Source of the DNA: Tigriopus japonicus
Lineage: Eukaryota > Arthropoda > Copepoda > Harpacticoida > Harpacticidae
Assembly (NCBI GenBank): GCA_010645155.1
Contig: CM021315.1
Location: 4,357,811-4,421,810 of the forward strand
Length of the DNA: 64,000 nucleotides
Reading direction: 5' to 3'
Shown in pieces: positions 52,971 to 64,000 of the stretch. The notes under the pieces were generated by a model, which worked only from the letters and a program-made list of their open reading frames with translations, did no database searches and was not told the origin of the DNA. The translations under genes and the position numbers were made by a program. How positions within the stretch are numbered: the stretch's first letter is position 1; the number at the start of each line of letters is the position of its first letter.

Positions 52971-55900
52971 TCAATATCTGGGGGTGGTTCGGTAGTTGCG
53001 AGTGTACTCCTCTGATTCACTGAAGTCCGAAGAGCACATGGTAGGCACACGGTGCTTGTCGGAGTAGACAGTGGGCAAAGCAATGAGCTCGTCAATGATT
53101 TCACCAGCCTTGGCACGAGCAAGGAACTGCTCGGCCTTGGTGGAGGGCCAGATCAAGCAGGCATAGTCGAGAACATCGATCTTCATGATCTCAGGGCGAG
53201 AGTTGCCGGAGCAGACACGGATTTGACGCTTGGAGAAGCAGATGCGGTTCTCCTCCTTCTTGAAAAGATGCGTTCCCGTGATGGGCTTGATATTCATGGT
53301 GGTGCGAGCCAACTTCTCCAAGGGAGTGGGCAGGTTCTTGGGGCGGGAGCATTGGCTCAATTCGTGCTCGAACTTCTCTCGATCTTCAGCGGGCACTCCA
53401 GGGCAACCGTTCTTCTTGATCATGTAGGTGTAAGCATTGAAACGGTTGTGACGCATCAAGCATTGCTTGGGGGTTTGCAAATCGGCAGTGTTCTCAAGGT
53501 TCAGATCGCCGCAGAGGCCGCAAGCACGGTTGTGCAAGATTTGAGGGGCCACAATTTCGATCATCTTTCCATTGTAGAAGACCTCAAGCCCTTCGACGGG
53601 ATTGTAGACGGACACAACAGAGTCCTTGGTGCGGAAGATGTTCAGCACGACATATCCAGTCTTGGAGGACTTCTTGACGAAGAGCTCTCCCACACGGACT
53701 TCCTTGTGTTCACCATTGAGCTTGATGTCAACCTTGCCATTGTTCCAGTTCATGGTGACAATGTTGGTTCCAAGGATGACCTTGACATTCTTGTAGGCAT
53801 CACTGACACCTTCAGCCAAGACAGCCAAAGGCCTCTTGTTGGAGCAATCCTTGAACAAAAGATGTTCACAAATGTTCAATGAGTACTTGTAGGTCTTGTT
53901 GTCGAAGGTGCTAATCCACTCGGGATCAATGCGACAGCTGGCAGGAGCTTGGTCACGGGTGACCTTTTGAACCAGACGGTGGAACACTCCATTACGGAGA
54001 GACAGGGGCATGAAACCACGGATGGCATAGGGCAAAGTGATCTTTTGGTACTTCATCTCGACGGGAGAGGTGATCTTCAGCTCGGCAGTGCGGCCAGATC
54101 GAGACACTCGCAACTCACCCTCCAGACTTTCAGTAGAACGATCACCAGCCAAGGATTGACGAGCAACACCATAGTTCATCATCAGATAGCCCTCAACAGC
54201 GGACATAAATCGTTGTCCCCAGATGGAATGCCTCATGAAGGAGGGAACCTGGATCTTGAATTGGACCTTGTCGACAGAGGCAGCTTGGTGGCGAGCCTCC
54301 ATGCACACAGAGGACAAAAGACGTCCAGCTTGGAACTCGTCATTGCACTTCTTGAACTCGGGCGATTCGCGAACGGCCTGCCTTTGTGCTTCAGTCTTCT
54401 CCCAGTTGGTCTTGAGCTCAATGGTGTGCTTCTCGCCACTTTGACGACCAAACTTGATAACGACCTTGTTCTTCATGTTGATGTCCTCCTTCAAAAGGGA
54501 GTCCAAGTTCCATCGGTACATGACCTCGGGCAACTTGGTCTCACTGACAGCCTCCACTTCGTAAACGGGATGTTCAGGGGTGACCATCTTGATGTCAACG
54601 AAAGTCTTGATCTCTTTGTTGTTGTTGCTGACCTTGCGTCCAAAGACGCTCACAAGCTCGACCCTACGCTCTCCGCGGTAAGCAGAGCGAAGGGAAGATT
54701 CAATGTTGAGACCATGAATGTATCCATCTCCACCTTGTTGACCACGGAGGGTTCTTTCCATGTGTTGGATGGTGCGACGCTTGCTCAAGCATTGGTCTTT
54801 CTTCTCTTGACAGATCTCCATCTCTTGACGGCCGGACTCTTCACAGATCCGCTTGGCTTGTTCGCAAACATGAACGGCCTTCCTACACACGCGTTTCTTC
54901 TCCTCGGCCAGAGGGCCAGACTCGCAGATGTCTTGAACGGTTTCAGCAGCACGCTCGAGTTGACCAAGAGCTTGTTGTTGGCACATTTCAGCGTCTCTTT
55001 GATTTTGATAAGATTCGCCGCAGATCCTCCTCAATTGCTCCTCCTGAGTGATGTTGTCCTCTGAGACCAATTCAAAGTCACCACCTTCCATGTGTTGGCC
55101 ACGGACTGAAGCACACACAAAAGAAATAATGGTTAGTATTACTGTTATTCTCTAAGCAAGATCAATTCTCACCAGAAGAGATTCTAGTTCTAATTTCTTT
55201 GGTTTGAGAAGCCTCAACATCCCAAACAAGTTGGAAGGAGAAGTATCTGATGGAGGGAACCATGAGTCCAGTGTGAAGAGCAGATTGGAAGTTTTGGTAG
55301 GACATCTTGTTGATGATATATCCAAAGTCGAAATGTCTGTAGTCGGTGGCAAACTTGGCATTCAGGTCCACGCCGAATCTCTCGCCGAGCTTGAACTCTT
55401 GCTGCAAACAAAATGGAGAGCAACCGGTTGTTGAGGACCGATTAGCCAATTTCAGAACTAGATGCATGACTTACCTTGATGGGTTCCTTGGACATGATGG
55501 TCTTGGCGCTGGAGTCCTTGCAAGTGGGCACCAAACGAGTCAGATCTCGAGTCACGGTGTAGGGCTTGACAAACACATGGATGAGTTCAACCTTGCTGTT
55601 GATTTGCTCTGGCTTCTTCAAAGTCAAGGTCAGTTGACCCGGCTTGTTAATCTCAGCCTTGACGGCAGCACATCCATTGGCATGGAGACCCATCTCAACT
55701 CCGGCACCAACGAATTGCTTGGTGAAAGGAGACACAACACCGAAGGTGGTTTCCACCTTGATGTTGGCAATGGGCTTGATTTCGGCCTTGAAGTACTTCT
55801 CAGAGTCGCTGGATTCCAGAGATTCAGTGCGGGTAGAGTAAGATCCCTTGTAGGCCAAAACCACGGGAACAGTCTTGCGCACGTACAGAAGGAAACCAGC

Positions 55901-58812
55901 TTCAGAGGGGCCAAAGGATTCCAAGTTCAACAGATTTTGCAGACGAGTCTTTTGGAAGGTCTTTCCTTCAGACAACTCAGCACCGCGAAGCTTCTCCGAA
56001 ACTAGGTTCAAAATCTCAACGTAGGTCTTGACGTCCAGAGCGTAGAAAGTTTCCAGACCAAGCATCTTGAGTTGAGCAAGAGCAGCGGGAGTCTTGCCGC
56101 TTCGGTTTTGGATCTTGAGTTCCTCATTGACCTTGTTCAATTGTTGCTCAACCTTGTCAGTGACTTCGCTCTTGTAGCCCAAGTAATCGAAGACCTTGTC
56201 CATGACCTTGTCCATGCTCTCGGTGTAAATGGCAAAGGACAGGCCGCGGATTTCCCAGAGACCGCCAAAGAACTTGGTGGAAAACGAAACACGAGTGGGG
56301 ACGAAAGAGTCTTCAGTGATGACGTATCTGAATTGGGAGCTGGAAGCAGTGCGGAGGTAATCGACAAACTTCTGGCTGTAGATGTTGTGAGAGAATTGGA
56401 TGCCGTATTGGAAAGGCTTCACCAAGTGCAAAAGAGTCTTGGCCTTCAAGCCAATGGGCTTCAATTCAGGCACCTCAGTCTCAGGCAAATATTTCAGGGT
56501 CGAGTACATGAAGGAGGCAACTTGCTTGGAGGGCTCAAACCAGCTACGCAAGGCCATCTTTTGAAGCTCGGCCACGGAAGGCTGGCTCCAGGGCAGGACG
56601 GCCACGGCGGCAATTCGGACTTCAGTGTGTTCAGCGAGGTTGTCAATCAGAGCCAAAAGGATGGGTCGCACCACAGTGGGTTCCAACTTGGCCAGGCGCT
56701 TCAGGGAGTAGACAGCCATGGAGCGAGCCATGGGCTTGGAGCTCATCTTGCCTTCAATCACACGGGTCAGGGGCAACAGGGTCTTCTTGTGACCAAGCTT
56801 GCCCAAAGCACTAATGTAAACGAATTGCTCAACATCTTGATCACCGTTGCGGCTCTCCAGTTGTTGTTCAAGGTAGGGAATGTATTGCTCAGTGATGAAG
56901 GTGGATTCCTTGCTGCAGAAGCGGCCATAAATCCTGACGGGGTATTGGTTGTAGCTGGTGGAGGGGTTCACACAAGCCAAGTAGACCAAGTTGCTCAATT
57001 CCAAAAGGCCTGATTGGTAAGCTTGACGATCGCTCTTGACAGATTTGACCATCTCAAAGAGAGTCTTGAAGAGTTCCTCAGTGGGGGTGCGAACATTGCG
57101 GATGATGTTTCCAACCAAGTAAGCCTTGTTCCTGGATTCCATGCGACCACCGTGGATCTTCTCCTTCAGAAGAAGCACACAAGGGTTACTTCCAACCATA
57201 GCGAGCATGTCCTCGAAGATTTCGACGGCAGTCACTTGATGGGATTCTTGGGAGAAAGAACTAGTGATCTTGTGGTCAATCTCTTTCAGGTCATCGTAAT
57301 TCAAAGCGCGGAGGGATTGGACCACAACGGAGATGTAGCTGGCCACATCACCCTTGTTGGCACAAGACTTGGTCTCCTCGTGGATCTTGTTGACAATGTC
57401 CTTGATCTCTTCAACAATCTTGGTCTTCAACTCGCTCTTGGCAATGGGGTTGGGGATCAGATTGGAAGCCGAGCGCATGTCAGGCTTGGGAAGGATGGGC
57501 ATGAAGGGTGATTTGCCTTCAATTCCCGGAACGACTTCCCGGGTGGCCTCCTCGGAACTCAATCGGTCGTTGGCCTTGGGGTATTCGTACACGAGAGACT
57601 TTTTCTCTTTGGGTTGGTTGGGTTTGGGAAGGGGAGTGAAATCACCCGACTTGACCTTGATCAAAACCAAGGTGATGCGAGCAGTGGACTTCAGAGTCTC
57701 TTCGGTGTTCCAGCCAATGGGTTGAGAAACAATCGAGTTTTCGGTGTTAGCCTCACGGATGTAGAATTGCTCCTCACTTCCGCACACGATGTATCGGGTT
57801 GAAGACAAATGCTACAGATGGGGGGAAAAATCAATTGTAATTGCCACAGTGGCTCTAATTTTTTAAAGGTTTTAAGCCTTGATTACTTACAGTGAACATA
57901 TCTTTGCAGTTAGACTTGGACACATCACAAGAGCTCTTCAAACCGATCCATTGTTGGAAAACGGGACGCTCACGGCAGTTGTCAAAGTTCCTGGTCTTGG
58001 TCACCTCGTAGTAGGTCTTTCCACGGCAAGCTTCCTCACCCTCGGACTTGGGTCCAGACAGGATACCCAACTCTCTGAGCTCCCTCTCTTCCTCAACCCA
58101 TCTGCTCTCCAACTCCTTGGCTTGATACTTGGGCAAGGGGTTCACCGTGTAGATGGTCTCGCAGTCTCCAAGGATGGAGCTCTCCTCAGTGGTGAAGAAA
58201 GTGGGGCGCTCATCCGACATGATGCTCTTGGGGATCTCGTTGACAGCAATTTGCTGACGGCGGGAAGCGCTCAAGTCCATTTGAAGTTGGGACAACAGGG
58301 CCTTCTTGATGTTGGTCACCACAACGGGTTCATCACGCTCAACAAAGAGGTTTTCGATGACACCAGCCTTCAAGTGGACCATAAAGGCGGTCTCCAAGGG
58401 ACGACGGAACTCCTCCGGAAGCTCTTGGCTACCTTCAGGGATCTGGGGACGTCCATGGACGATGGGCAAATCCTTGTTGACCACCACAAACTTGGGGTTC
58501 TCAAACTTGATGCGGAGCGAGTAGTCGGGGAAGACTTGGACCCTGATGATGGAGCTCAACTCCATACCACCATACTGAGCACGGATCTCCTCCAGACCCG
58601 TGATCTGGGAGGTGGTCCACCTGAAGGTGAGCTCATGGTTAGGAATCCAACCGTAATGGGCGGTAGAGTTGCACAAGGCAACACTGACTGTAAAGTGAGA
58701 AGGAAAAGAGAACCACCCATGGGACGTGAATAGGATGGCCAACTTGAATGATTTCTCTCATCGACGATTGCTGTTACTTACCAAATAGAGCCAAAGCAAC
58801 GATAGACTTCAT
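52971..58812 (-). CDS. Vg: Vitellogenin, 1842 aa, five exons
   Basis: Vitellogenin is the secreted large lipid transfer protein taken up by oocytes as yolk precursor. Minus-strand exons are 58812-58782, 58687-57891, 57811-55475, 55401-55173 and 55105-52971. All introns are GT-AG and short (70-95 bp), and the sum is 5529 nt including the stop. The signal peptide is MKSIVALALFVSVALC, split by intron 1. The lipoprotein N-terminal domain spans roughly residues 35-700. It includes the diagnostic DCETIYTV motif and the helical superhelix region (LGKLGHKKTLLPL). A large lipid-transfer domain follows. Residues 1160-1237 form an acidic helical stretch with eight cysteines. A von Willebrand type D domain (about 1522-1700) holds ACGLCGDLN at about 1660. 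There is no long poly-Ser phosvitin-like tract. Complete and undamaged. Confidence 0.97.
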
Positions 58813-58853
58813 GGTCAAAACAATAGCGGATCTCTATTGGACGAGCCTAATTG

Positions 58854-58858
58854 ACTGA
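58854..58858 (-). promoter_or_regulatory. Initiator (TCAGT) of the Vg gene
   Basis: The arthropod initiator consensus TCAGT, read on the minus strand, puts the start site at about 58856. That is 44 bp upstream of the ATG and about 34 bp downstream of the TATA box. Confidence 0.7.
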
Positions 58859-58883
58859 CAATTTGGACTCGTCTTCCCTACCC

Positions 58884-58890
58884 TTTTATA
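58884..58890 (-). promoter_or_regulatory. TATA box of the Vg gene
   Basis: TATAAAA within GGGTATAAAAGGG on the minus strand lies at the canonical distance from the initiator. A strong TATA promoter suits a gene that is heavily induced in females. Confidence 0.85.
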
Positions 58891-58892
58891 CC

Positions 58893-61379
58893 CGAACTGA
58901 AACATTTAATTTTGATTTGTTTGCAGAAATCTGGCCTGAGACATGTCAATCCCATTTTTTGTCTTTCATTAAGACTTGATGTCATTGATTCATTCGTTTT
59001 GTTCTTTCGTACCAACAAATTTAACCTTACTCATCACTTCTAGTTGCTAATGCTTGTTTGTTGCGAAGAGGCAAAATGTGATATTTTTGCTTGAGTATTG
59101 GCCTATTTCTCATTGTTTTGTTCTTTTTTTTTGTGCAGACCTAATAACCGTCCAACCCAAAATACCGAGGAGAAGTGTGTCGTACCATCTTTGATTCAAA
59201 TCACTACATAATGTGTGAAAATCTGGAATATCACCTAAACGCACAAAACTCCTGCCTTTGCCAATTGTCAAACCTTCACCTTAATTTTTGTGACGAATCT
59301 GATGCTAATGCATTGCAATAAACTAATAATAATAATTGTTATCAGAAAGAGAAAACTTCAATAAACAATAGAAGTTTGATCGGTATTGTTGCTTTCGTCA
59401 AAAGGAAAATTTCACCATCTTGTTTGAGCGCAAAATGAGGAGCTTCCTTGGTTTTCTTTTATTTTTATGTGCCATAAAAGCCTAACAGATAAGTTTGTCC
59501 TCCCGATGTTACTTCTCTTGCTTTTACAACTTTTTGGTCATTTGTGTTTCTGTTTGGTTCCATTTGATCACGAATTTTTTGAGGTGTGTCATTCTTAAGT
59601 AAGCTTTGGTACGAATTAATCTTCTTTGGTAAGTCTGCTTTTGAAATTGTTCCAAATTATGATATAACTTACCTTTGATGGGCAATAATGAGGCAGTAAA
59701 ACAATATGTCATTCCATGTCCATCTTTGTGGCAAATGGTCAGTTAACTTGTTTTCTTTTTTGAGGGGGCTTTTTATTAAAATTTTAAGTATTAGCATCTA
59801 AACTTTACACTCCTCATTGTCTAAGAGTTTCAACTTTCATCTAGTTTGAAATAACTCTTGTCACATAAAGTGTAGGTATTCCTCCCTATTATTTTATTTA
59901 CATAAAAATCTCCAACGTTTTATTCCAAAATATGAATAGAACGATTGACTTGCAACTCAGAACTTGTAAAGTGAAAATTATTTATCATTTTCACTTTGAT
60001 AGCCAAAATCTCAACTGCTTCCAGCCATTCATCTCAAGATCAAACTGCAATGAGACAGTTTCTGCTTCATTCAGTTTTTGTGCCTTTGAAAAAAAAATCA
60101 CCGATTAGAAACATTGATTTCAGTCTAAGCAATTACGAGACTTTAGACCGTCTTGGGAATCGGGTGAACATTGAACTTGAAAAGTCAAAAAGCGACTTTT
60201 ACTGGATTATCCCAAAAGATGACCAAAGTAACGATCATTGAAGAGAGAGAACCCCAACCGTGACGAGATAACCATCAGTCAGTCCTGACCAGGATTCCTC
60301 TCAAAAAACATCTATCCATCATTGAACTCCATCTCCATATCCAAATAATAGTACGCGTATTCGTAACACTTCTGGACAAAGAGCAAGCAAACACACTCTA
60401 GGTTAAAGTCAAAGCACAAAGAGACTCTCCCAACACCAGTTTTTAAGCACGAACTTTGAGTTTGAGACAAGGCGTCGTGGGATGTTTGAATGGCTATCTA
60501 CATTTCATGATTGTACTAATACACAAATGCTCCAACTGTGTTGTTGCCCACGAGTTCTTCAATGCGTCAAGCGAGTGCATCCTTCTATACTTCCATCCAT
60601 CCATCCATTCCTACCTTCAAGAAGTGAAGAGGACCTGGTTTGGGTGTTGTTAATAAGGCAGCGCTTGAATTAACTAACAACCAAGATGCGTCACTGCGAA
60701 AGAACCGTTTCGCGTTCGTTGCGTTCTAGTCGATCTCTTTACGAGATGATGGGCGGCAAAGGGCCCCAAGCGGACAGACGCACAACACCTATTGGGTAAA
60801 AGAGAGTTATCTCTGTCCTACTCGTTTTTTTTACCGTATAATGATAAGAGCCCTATATCTTAGATATAAATGTGCCGGAACAGGGATTCTGAATTAATAA
60901 AGCTACCTGCCACGGCAATGATCTTAATGTATCACTGTCCAGTCTTCAGTGGTTGAAATCAGCCCATCTGACGGTAACTTGACACAAAGATGATGCGTCA
61001 ATCGCTAAAAAACACGTGCTCGTTTGCGTAGGTCTGGGCTTCTTTTGACTAGAGTTTGTTTGGAGAACCCTGGAGGAGTTGTTGGTGTCGATCCCGCCGA
61101 TGTCTCTTCGTCGTCTTTTGAAACAGAGGCGGGGGCATGGCAATGGTTGACCTAATCTACTGAAAGCCCGCATTATTCGGCTGCTGCTGAGGGATCCTCT
61201 CCGACCACACGATTGATTGGTAGGACATAAAACACAAGGTTTGCTTTTGATCGGTAGTTCATTTGAATAGACCCTCTGAGGTGGAAAGGTCGACATCTAT
61301 CCATTGAATAGTCATCCTTGGAGTTGTTGAATAGAACAAGATATCAGTATTTATTCTTATTTGTTCAGACACAGCCAAG
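58893..61379. other. Vg upstream region and spacer to the secreted repeat-protein gene
   Basis: The sequence is mostly AT-rich, with a CCATC tetranucleotide run at about 60594-60610. No exon is convincing. A TCAGT initiator-like site at 61344-61348 lies 32 bp upstream of the next gene's ATG but has no TATA box. Vg control elements are expected near 58.9-59.5 kb, but I cannot identify specific ones. Confidence 0.45.
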
Positions 61380-62810
61380 ATGTCCATGTGGGAACTTTCA
61401 ATCATGAGGATGATTTTCATCGTGTTGGTTTTGACCGTGGGAATTAAGGGAGGTAAGACTTGTCCAAACTAAATAGAACCTTTGTGATTACTCTATCATT
61501 ATTTTTGGCGAAAAGCCTCGCAACCATCGTCTTTGGCAAAGTGACACATTTTCTACCAACTTTCTACCATTCATCTCGATGTCTCTTCTGGAGGTCTTTA
61601 GTACTAAACATGGCTTAGGGTCCCTTTTTAATTGCCCTAGAACATTTTTCGTTCCAAAAAATATAATTTAGGAAGACCATTTCGACGATAACATAAAAAA
61701 TAAATGACTTCAAAAATTATTCCGTTGCTAGACGATGACAATGATGCCATTGTGGTTCACGACCGAGCTCTAACCAAGGATGGAAACGAGGCCCAAACAC
61801 GCTTCTTGACAAACAGCAAGGAGTTGAATGCAGGCATTGGTGGTGCCATCATTGGTGCCGGTGGAGCTCTGTTGGTCTCACATCTCATCAACCAAAATAA
61901 GAGAAAGAATTGCCACAACCGAATCCGTCGTGACGAATCCGGAGTCGAGACCCGTCTCTTCGGCCTTGGCGGTGGTAACAACAACAACTATAACTGTCCC
62001 CCTCCTTATTACCCTCCCCAACAGCCTCACTATCCTCCCCGACAACCCCACTACCCTCCTCAGCAACCCTACTATCCTCCCCACCAAACCACGCCCTACT
62101 ACCCTCCCAATTCTCCCCAATATCCTCCATCTTATAATGGCTACCAACCCACTCCCTCTTATGGACACCGAGACTCAGTGAATGGTGTGGGACATTCAGG
62201 CAGCACTCACCAGCCTGCCAACAGCTACAATAGACCAACTTCGGGATACTCTCCATCTCTCGATATCCATAGCAAACCAACAAGTTCGTACAACCCTCAC
62301 ATTAACAACAATTACAACGACCGACCCAATTACGATACTTACCGTCCATCAAATAATTACAACACTCCCTCCAATAACTACAACAGCCCTTCCAACAATT
62401 ACAATACACCCTCCAACAACTACAACAGCCCGTCCAACAACTACAACAGCCCGTCCAATAATTACAACACCCCATCCAACAACTACCATAGCCCTTCCAA
62501 CAGCTACCCAAGCCCTGGTTACAATCAACCCCAATATAACGACTACCGCAACCCTGGATATGTTCGCGATAGCTCTCCAGTGTACTCTCCCACTGCCAAC
62601 CGCCATGATGATTTCCAACAATCTAATGGGAACTTGGATTTTCTGAGACCGCGCTCAGCCTTGCCCGACAGTCAGTCCGATACTCCCGTGTTTGCTTCCC
62701 TTGAAAGTGAAGATGCTAAGAACGAACCTGCAACCCGAGTTGCAAGTGTCTCCTCCTCCTCTTCCTCCAACGAAAAGAAGTCCAGCGGTCACGTCAGATT
62801 TGGAGATTAG
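61380..62810 (+). CDS. Secreted Tyr/Pro/Asn-rich repeat protein, 383 aa, two exons
   Basis: Exon 1 (61380-61452) encodes a signal peptide (MRMIFIVLVLTVGIKG core). It ends AG|GTAAGA in phase 1 and joins exon 2 (61732-62810) after TTGCTAG. The mature protein begins with an acidic DDDND stretch and then a Gly-zipper-like hydrophobic segment (AGIGGAIIGAGGALLVSHLI, about residues 58-77). A basic dibasic region, a YYPPQQPHYPP-type region and at least seven heptads of the form PSNNYN[S/T] follow. The tail is Ser-rich. Codons within the heptads vary synonymously (AAC/AAT), which suggests selection on the protein. Composition resembles extracellular matrix, cuticle or eggshell proteins. The function is not assigned. 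Confidence 0.72.
62347..62505 (+). repeat. 21-bp coding repeat (heptapeptide PSNNYN[S/T])
   Basis: Units of 21 bp, such as CCCTCCAACAACTACAACAG, repeat in frame inside exon 2 of the secreted-protein gene. Confidence 0.85.
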
Positions 62811-64000
62811 ATACAAACAATTCAATCCTAACTTAATATCTAATTTGTAACTTATGAAAATCCTCGAGAATATAGCCCATGAAAAATTTACAGCCTAACC
62901 TGTTCAATTCTCTTTCAGGCGCAACATGCTCTAAACAATCAATAATTTTAGGTTCTCAGTCATGGCTATTTGTTAATTCTTTTGACCAACTAGGTGAGAA
63001 AAAAAACTTCTACAACAAAAGGGGAAACAATCAGACGGAAATGGTTCAAAACGTTTTCAACTATCGCATTGTTTAGAAATACTGTAGAGCGCTAGAAATA
63101 TTTCGATTCTACTTGAATTTCAATATTGTGATAATCGCAACATAGCCAAAAGTGGCCGAATTTGAAACACGGCGGCAGCAAGAAAAAAAAACTCCCGGCC
63201 ACTTTTGGAAGTGGCCGAAAGTGGCCGAATTTGAGATCTGGTGGCCGAAAACAGCAACAATTGATTTTAAAAGAGCTAAGAATTTGGTGAATGGATAGTG
63301 CATTTGTCTAAAATCTTACTACATTTTCAAGTGCCATGTTCCCTTTCTTTTTATGGTTGTTCTTTTCAAACACAAACTTTTTCCTTTAATTTGGTGAGAA
63401 CTACCTAAAGATGTGCTAAATTTTTGTTTTGGTCACGCCAAGGGCATCTAGAATTTGCTAGACTGCTCACGGCCGATCAAAATCGAGTAAATTTACAGAA
63501 CAGAAAAAGGAAAAGCCCCGTTTTTCCTTTTTTTCATGTGTAATAAATCGACTTGATCTTGGTCGCCGTGTTCAATCCAGTAAATTCTAGAAATCCTTGG
63601 TCACGCCTACCAAAGCAAAGTGTTTATGTTGATTTCTGATGACATAAACGTGTGTGACAAAAAACTCCATCACTTGCAATAGTTGAAACATTGTCATCCT
63701 GATTATGTACTCTCTTATCTTTTAAAATCAGAAATCTTATACAAAAAGTTTAGTTTGATAAGTATTTTCGCCACTTTCAGGTTTGTTCAAAGCTTCTTTT
63801 GGCAAAAAAGTTTTTTTTTTCATTTTTTCATTTAATTTTCATTTAAGGGCCTGTTTGTTAATCCCTGGTTTATTGGTAAAATTGGACCAGTCACACTCCA
63901 ATAGCTCAGCACCTGATTGGATCCTCTTGGTTCCTTGGATCTGAAACAATTCTCATTGCGTCTGAAAATTTCCATATAACCATTATGATATGAAGTAACA
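62811..64000. other. 3' flank, AT-rich, to the right edge
   Basis: No gene is recognised. The only structure is the small GTGGCCGAAA repeat cluster at 63147-63250. The window ends in ordinary AT-rich sequence. Confidence 0.5.
63147..63250. repeat. GTGGCCGAAA repeat cluster
   Basis: Copies of GTGGCCGAA(A/T) lie on the plus strand, two of them head to tail with 10-bp spacing. An inverted copy (GGCCACTTTTGG) lies between them. The segment AGTGGCCGAATTTGA occurs twice. Confidence 0.7.

Noticed and set aside
52971..55118. Long plus-strand ORFs opposite vitellogenin (for example 53052-53882 and 53949-55064)
   Set aside because: Antisense shadows of the Vg coding sequence, Leu/Val/Asp-rich as expected from the complement of biased codons, with no domain of their own.
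55346..58733. Plus-strand ORFs opposite the N-terminal Vg exons
   Set aside because: Antisense shadows of Vg; they ignore Vg intron boundaries and carry no recognisable motif.
60946..61296. 116-codon minus-strand ORF with an ATG
   Set aside because: It has an ATG and moderate GC content, but no domain, no signal peptide and no gene context. Chance cannot be excluded, so it is not annotated.

Overview
This window is a stretch of arthropod nuclear DNA, most likely from a crustacean and plausibly a copepod. I base that on GT-AG introns (many only 60-75 bp beside others of several kb), a TATA plus TCAGT initiator in front of a vitellogenin gene, and an AT-rich intergenic sequence full of small DNA transposons. 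The species is an inference and was not searched. Left part: a partial 3' coding exon runs off the left edge (2-217, +) and converges on a small membrane-protein ORF (283-495, -). An eight-exon Akt/PKB kinase gene (3539-7781, +) follows. Middle-left (9.4-28 kb) is transposon-dense: a DD37D mariner inside an older element with arrays of a 10-bp repeat, several hAT-like MITEs, an intronless SLC7/LAT-type amino acid transporter (19319-20905, +) with its own TATA box, a 5'-truncated non-LTR retrotransposon with an open reverse transcriptase frame (22660-24858, +), and a foldback element with 710-bp arms and a perfect 8-bp target duplication that carries a tRNA-derived SINE. Middle-right (28.4-51.1 kb) is dominated by one gene on the minus strand, a nucleotide-sugar/thiamine-transporter-like SLC35F3/F4 homologue. 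Ten consecutive exons join in phase, and a likely Ser/Gly-rich first exon lies 12.7 kb upstream across an intron holding further MITEs and a 32-bp tandem array. Right part: a complete five-exon vitellogenin gene (52971-58812, -, 1842 residues) with core promoter and poly(A) signal, then a two-exon gene for a secreted Tyr/Pro/Asn repeat protein (61380-62810, +). The genes form no operon-like unit; they cover growth signalling (Akt), solute transport (SLC7, SLC35F) and yolk provisioning (Vg). The most unusual content is the non-coding part: nested non-autonomous elements that repeatedly combine terminal inverted repeats with short internal tandem arrays, and a related decamer (GTGKCMRAAA) that recurs at three unrelated-looking loci.
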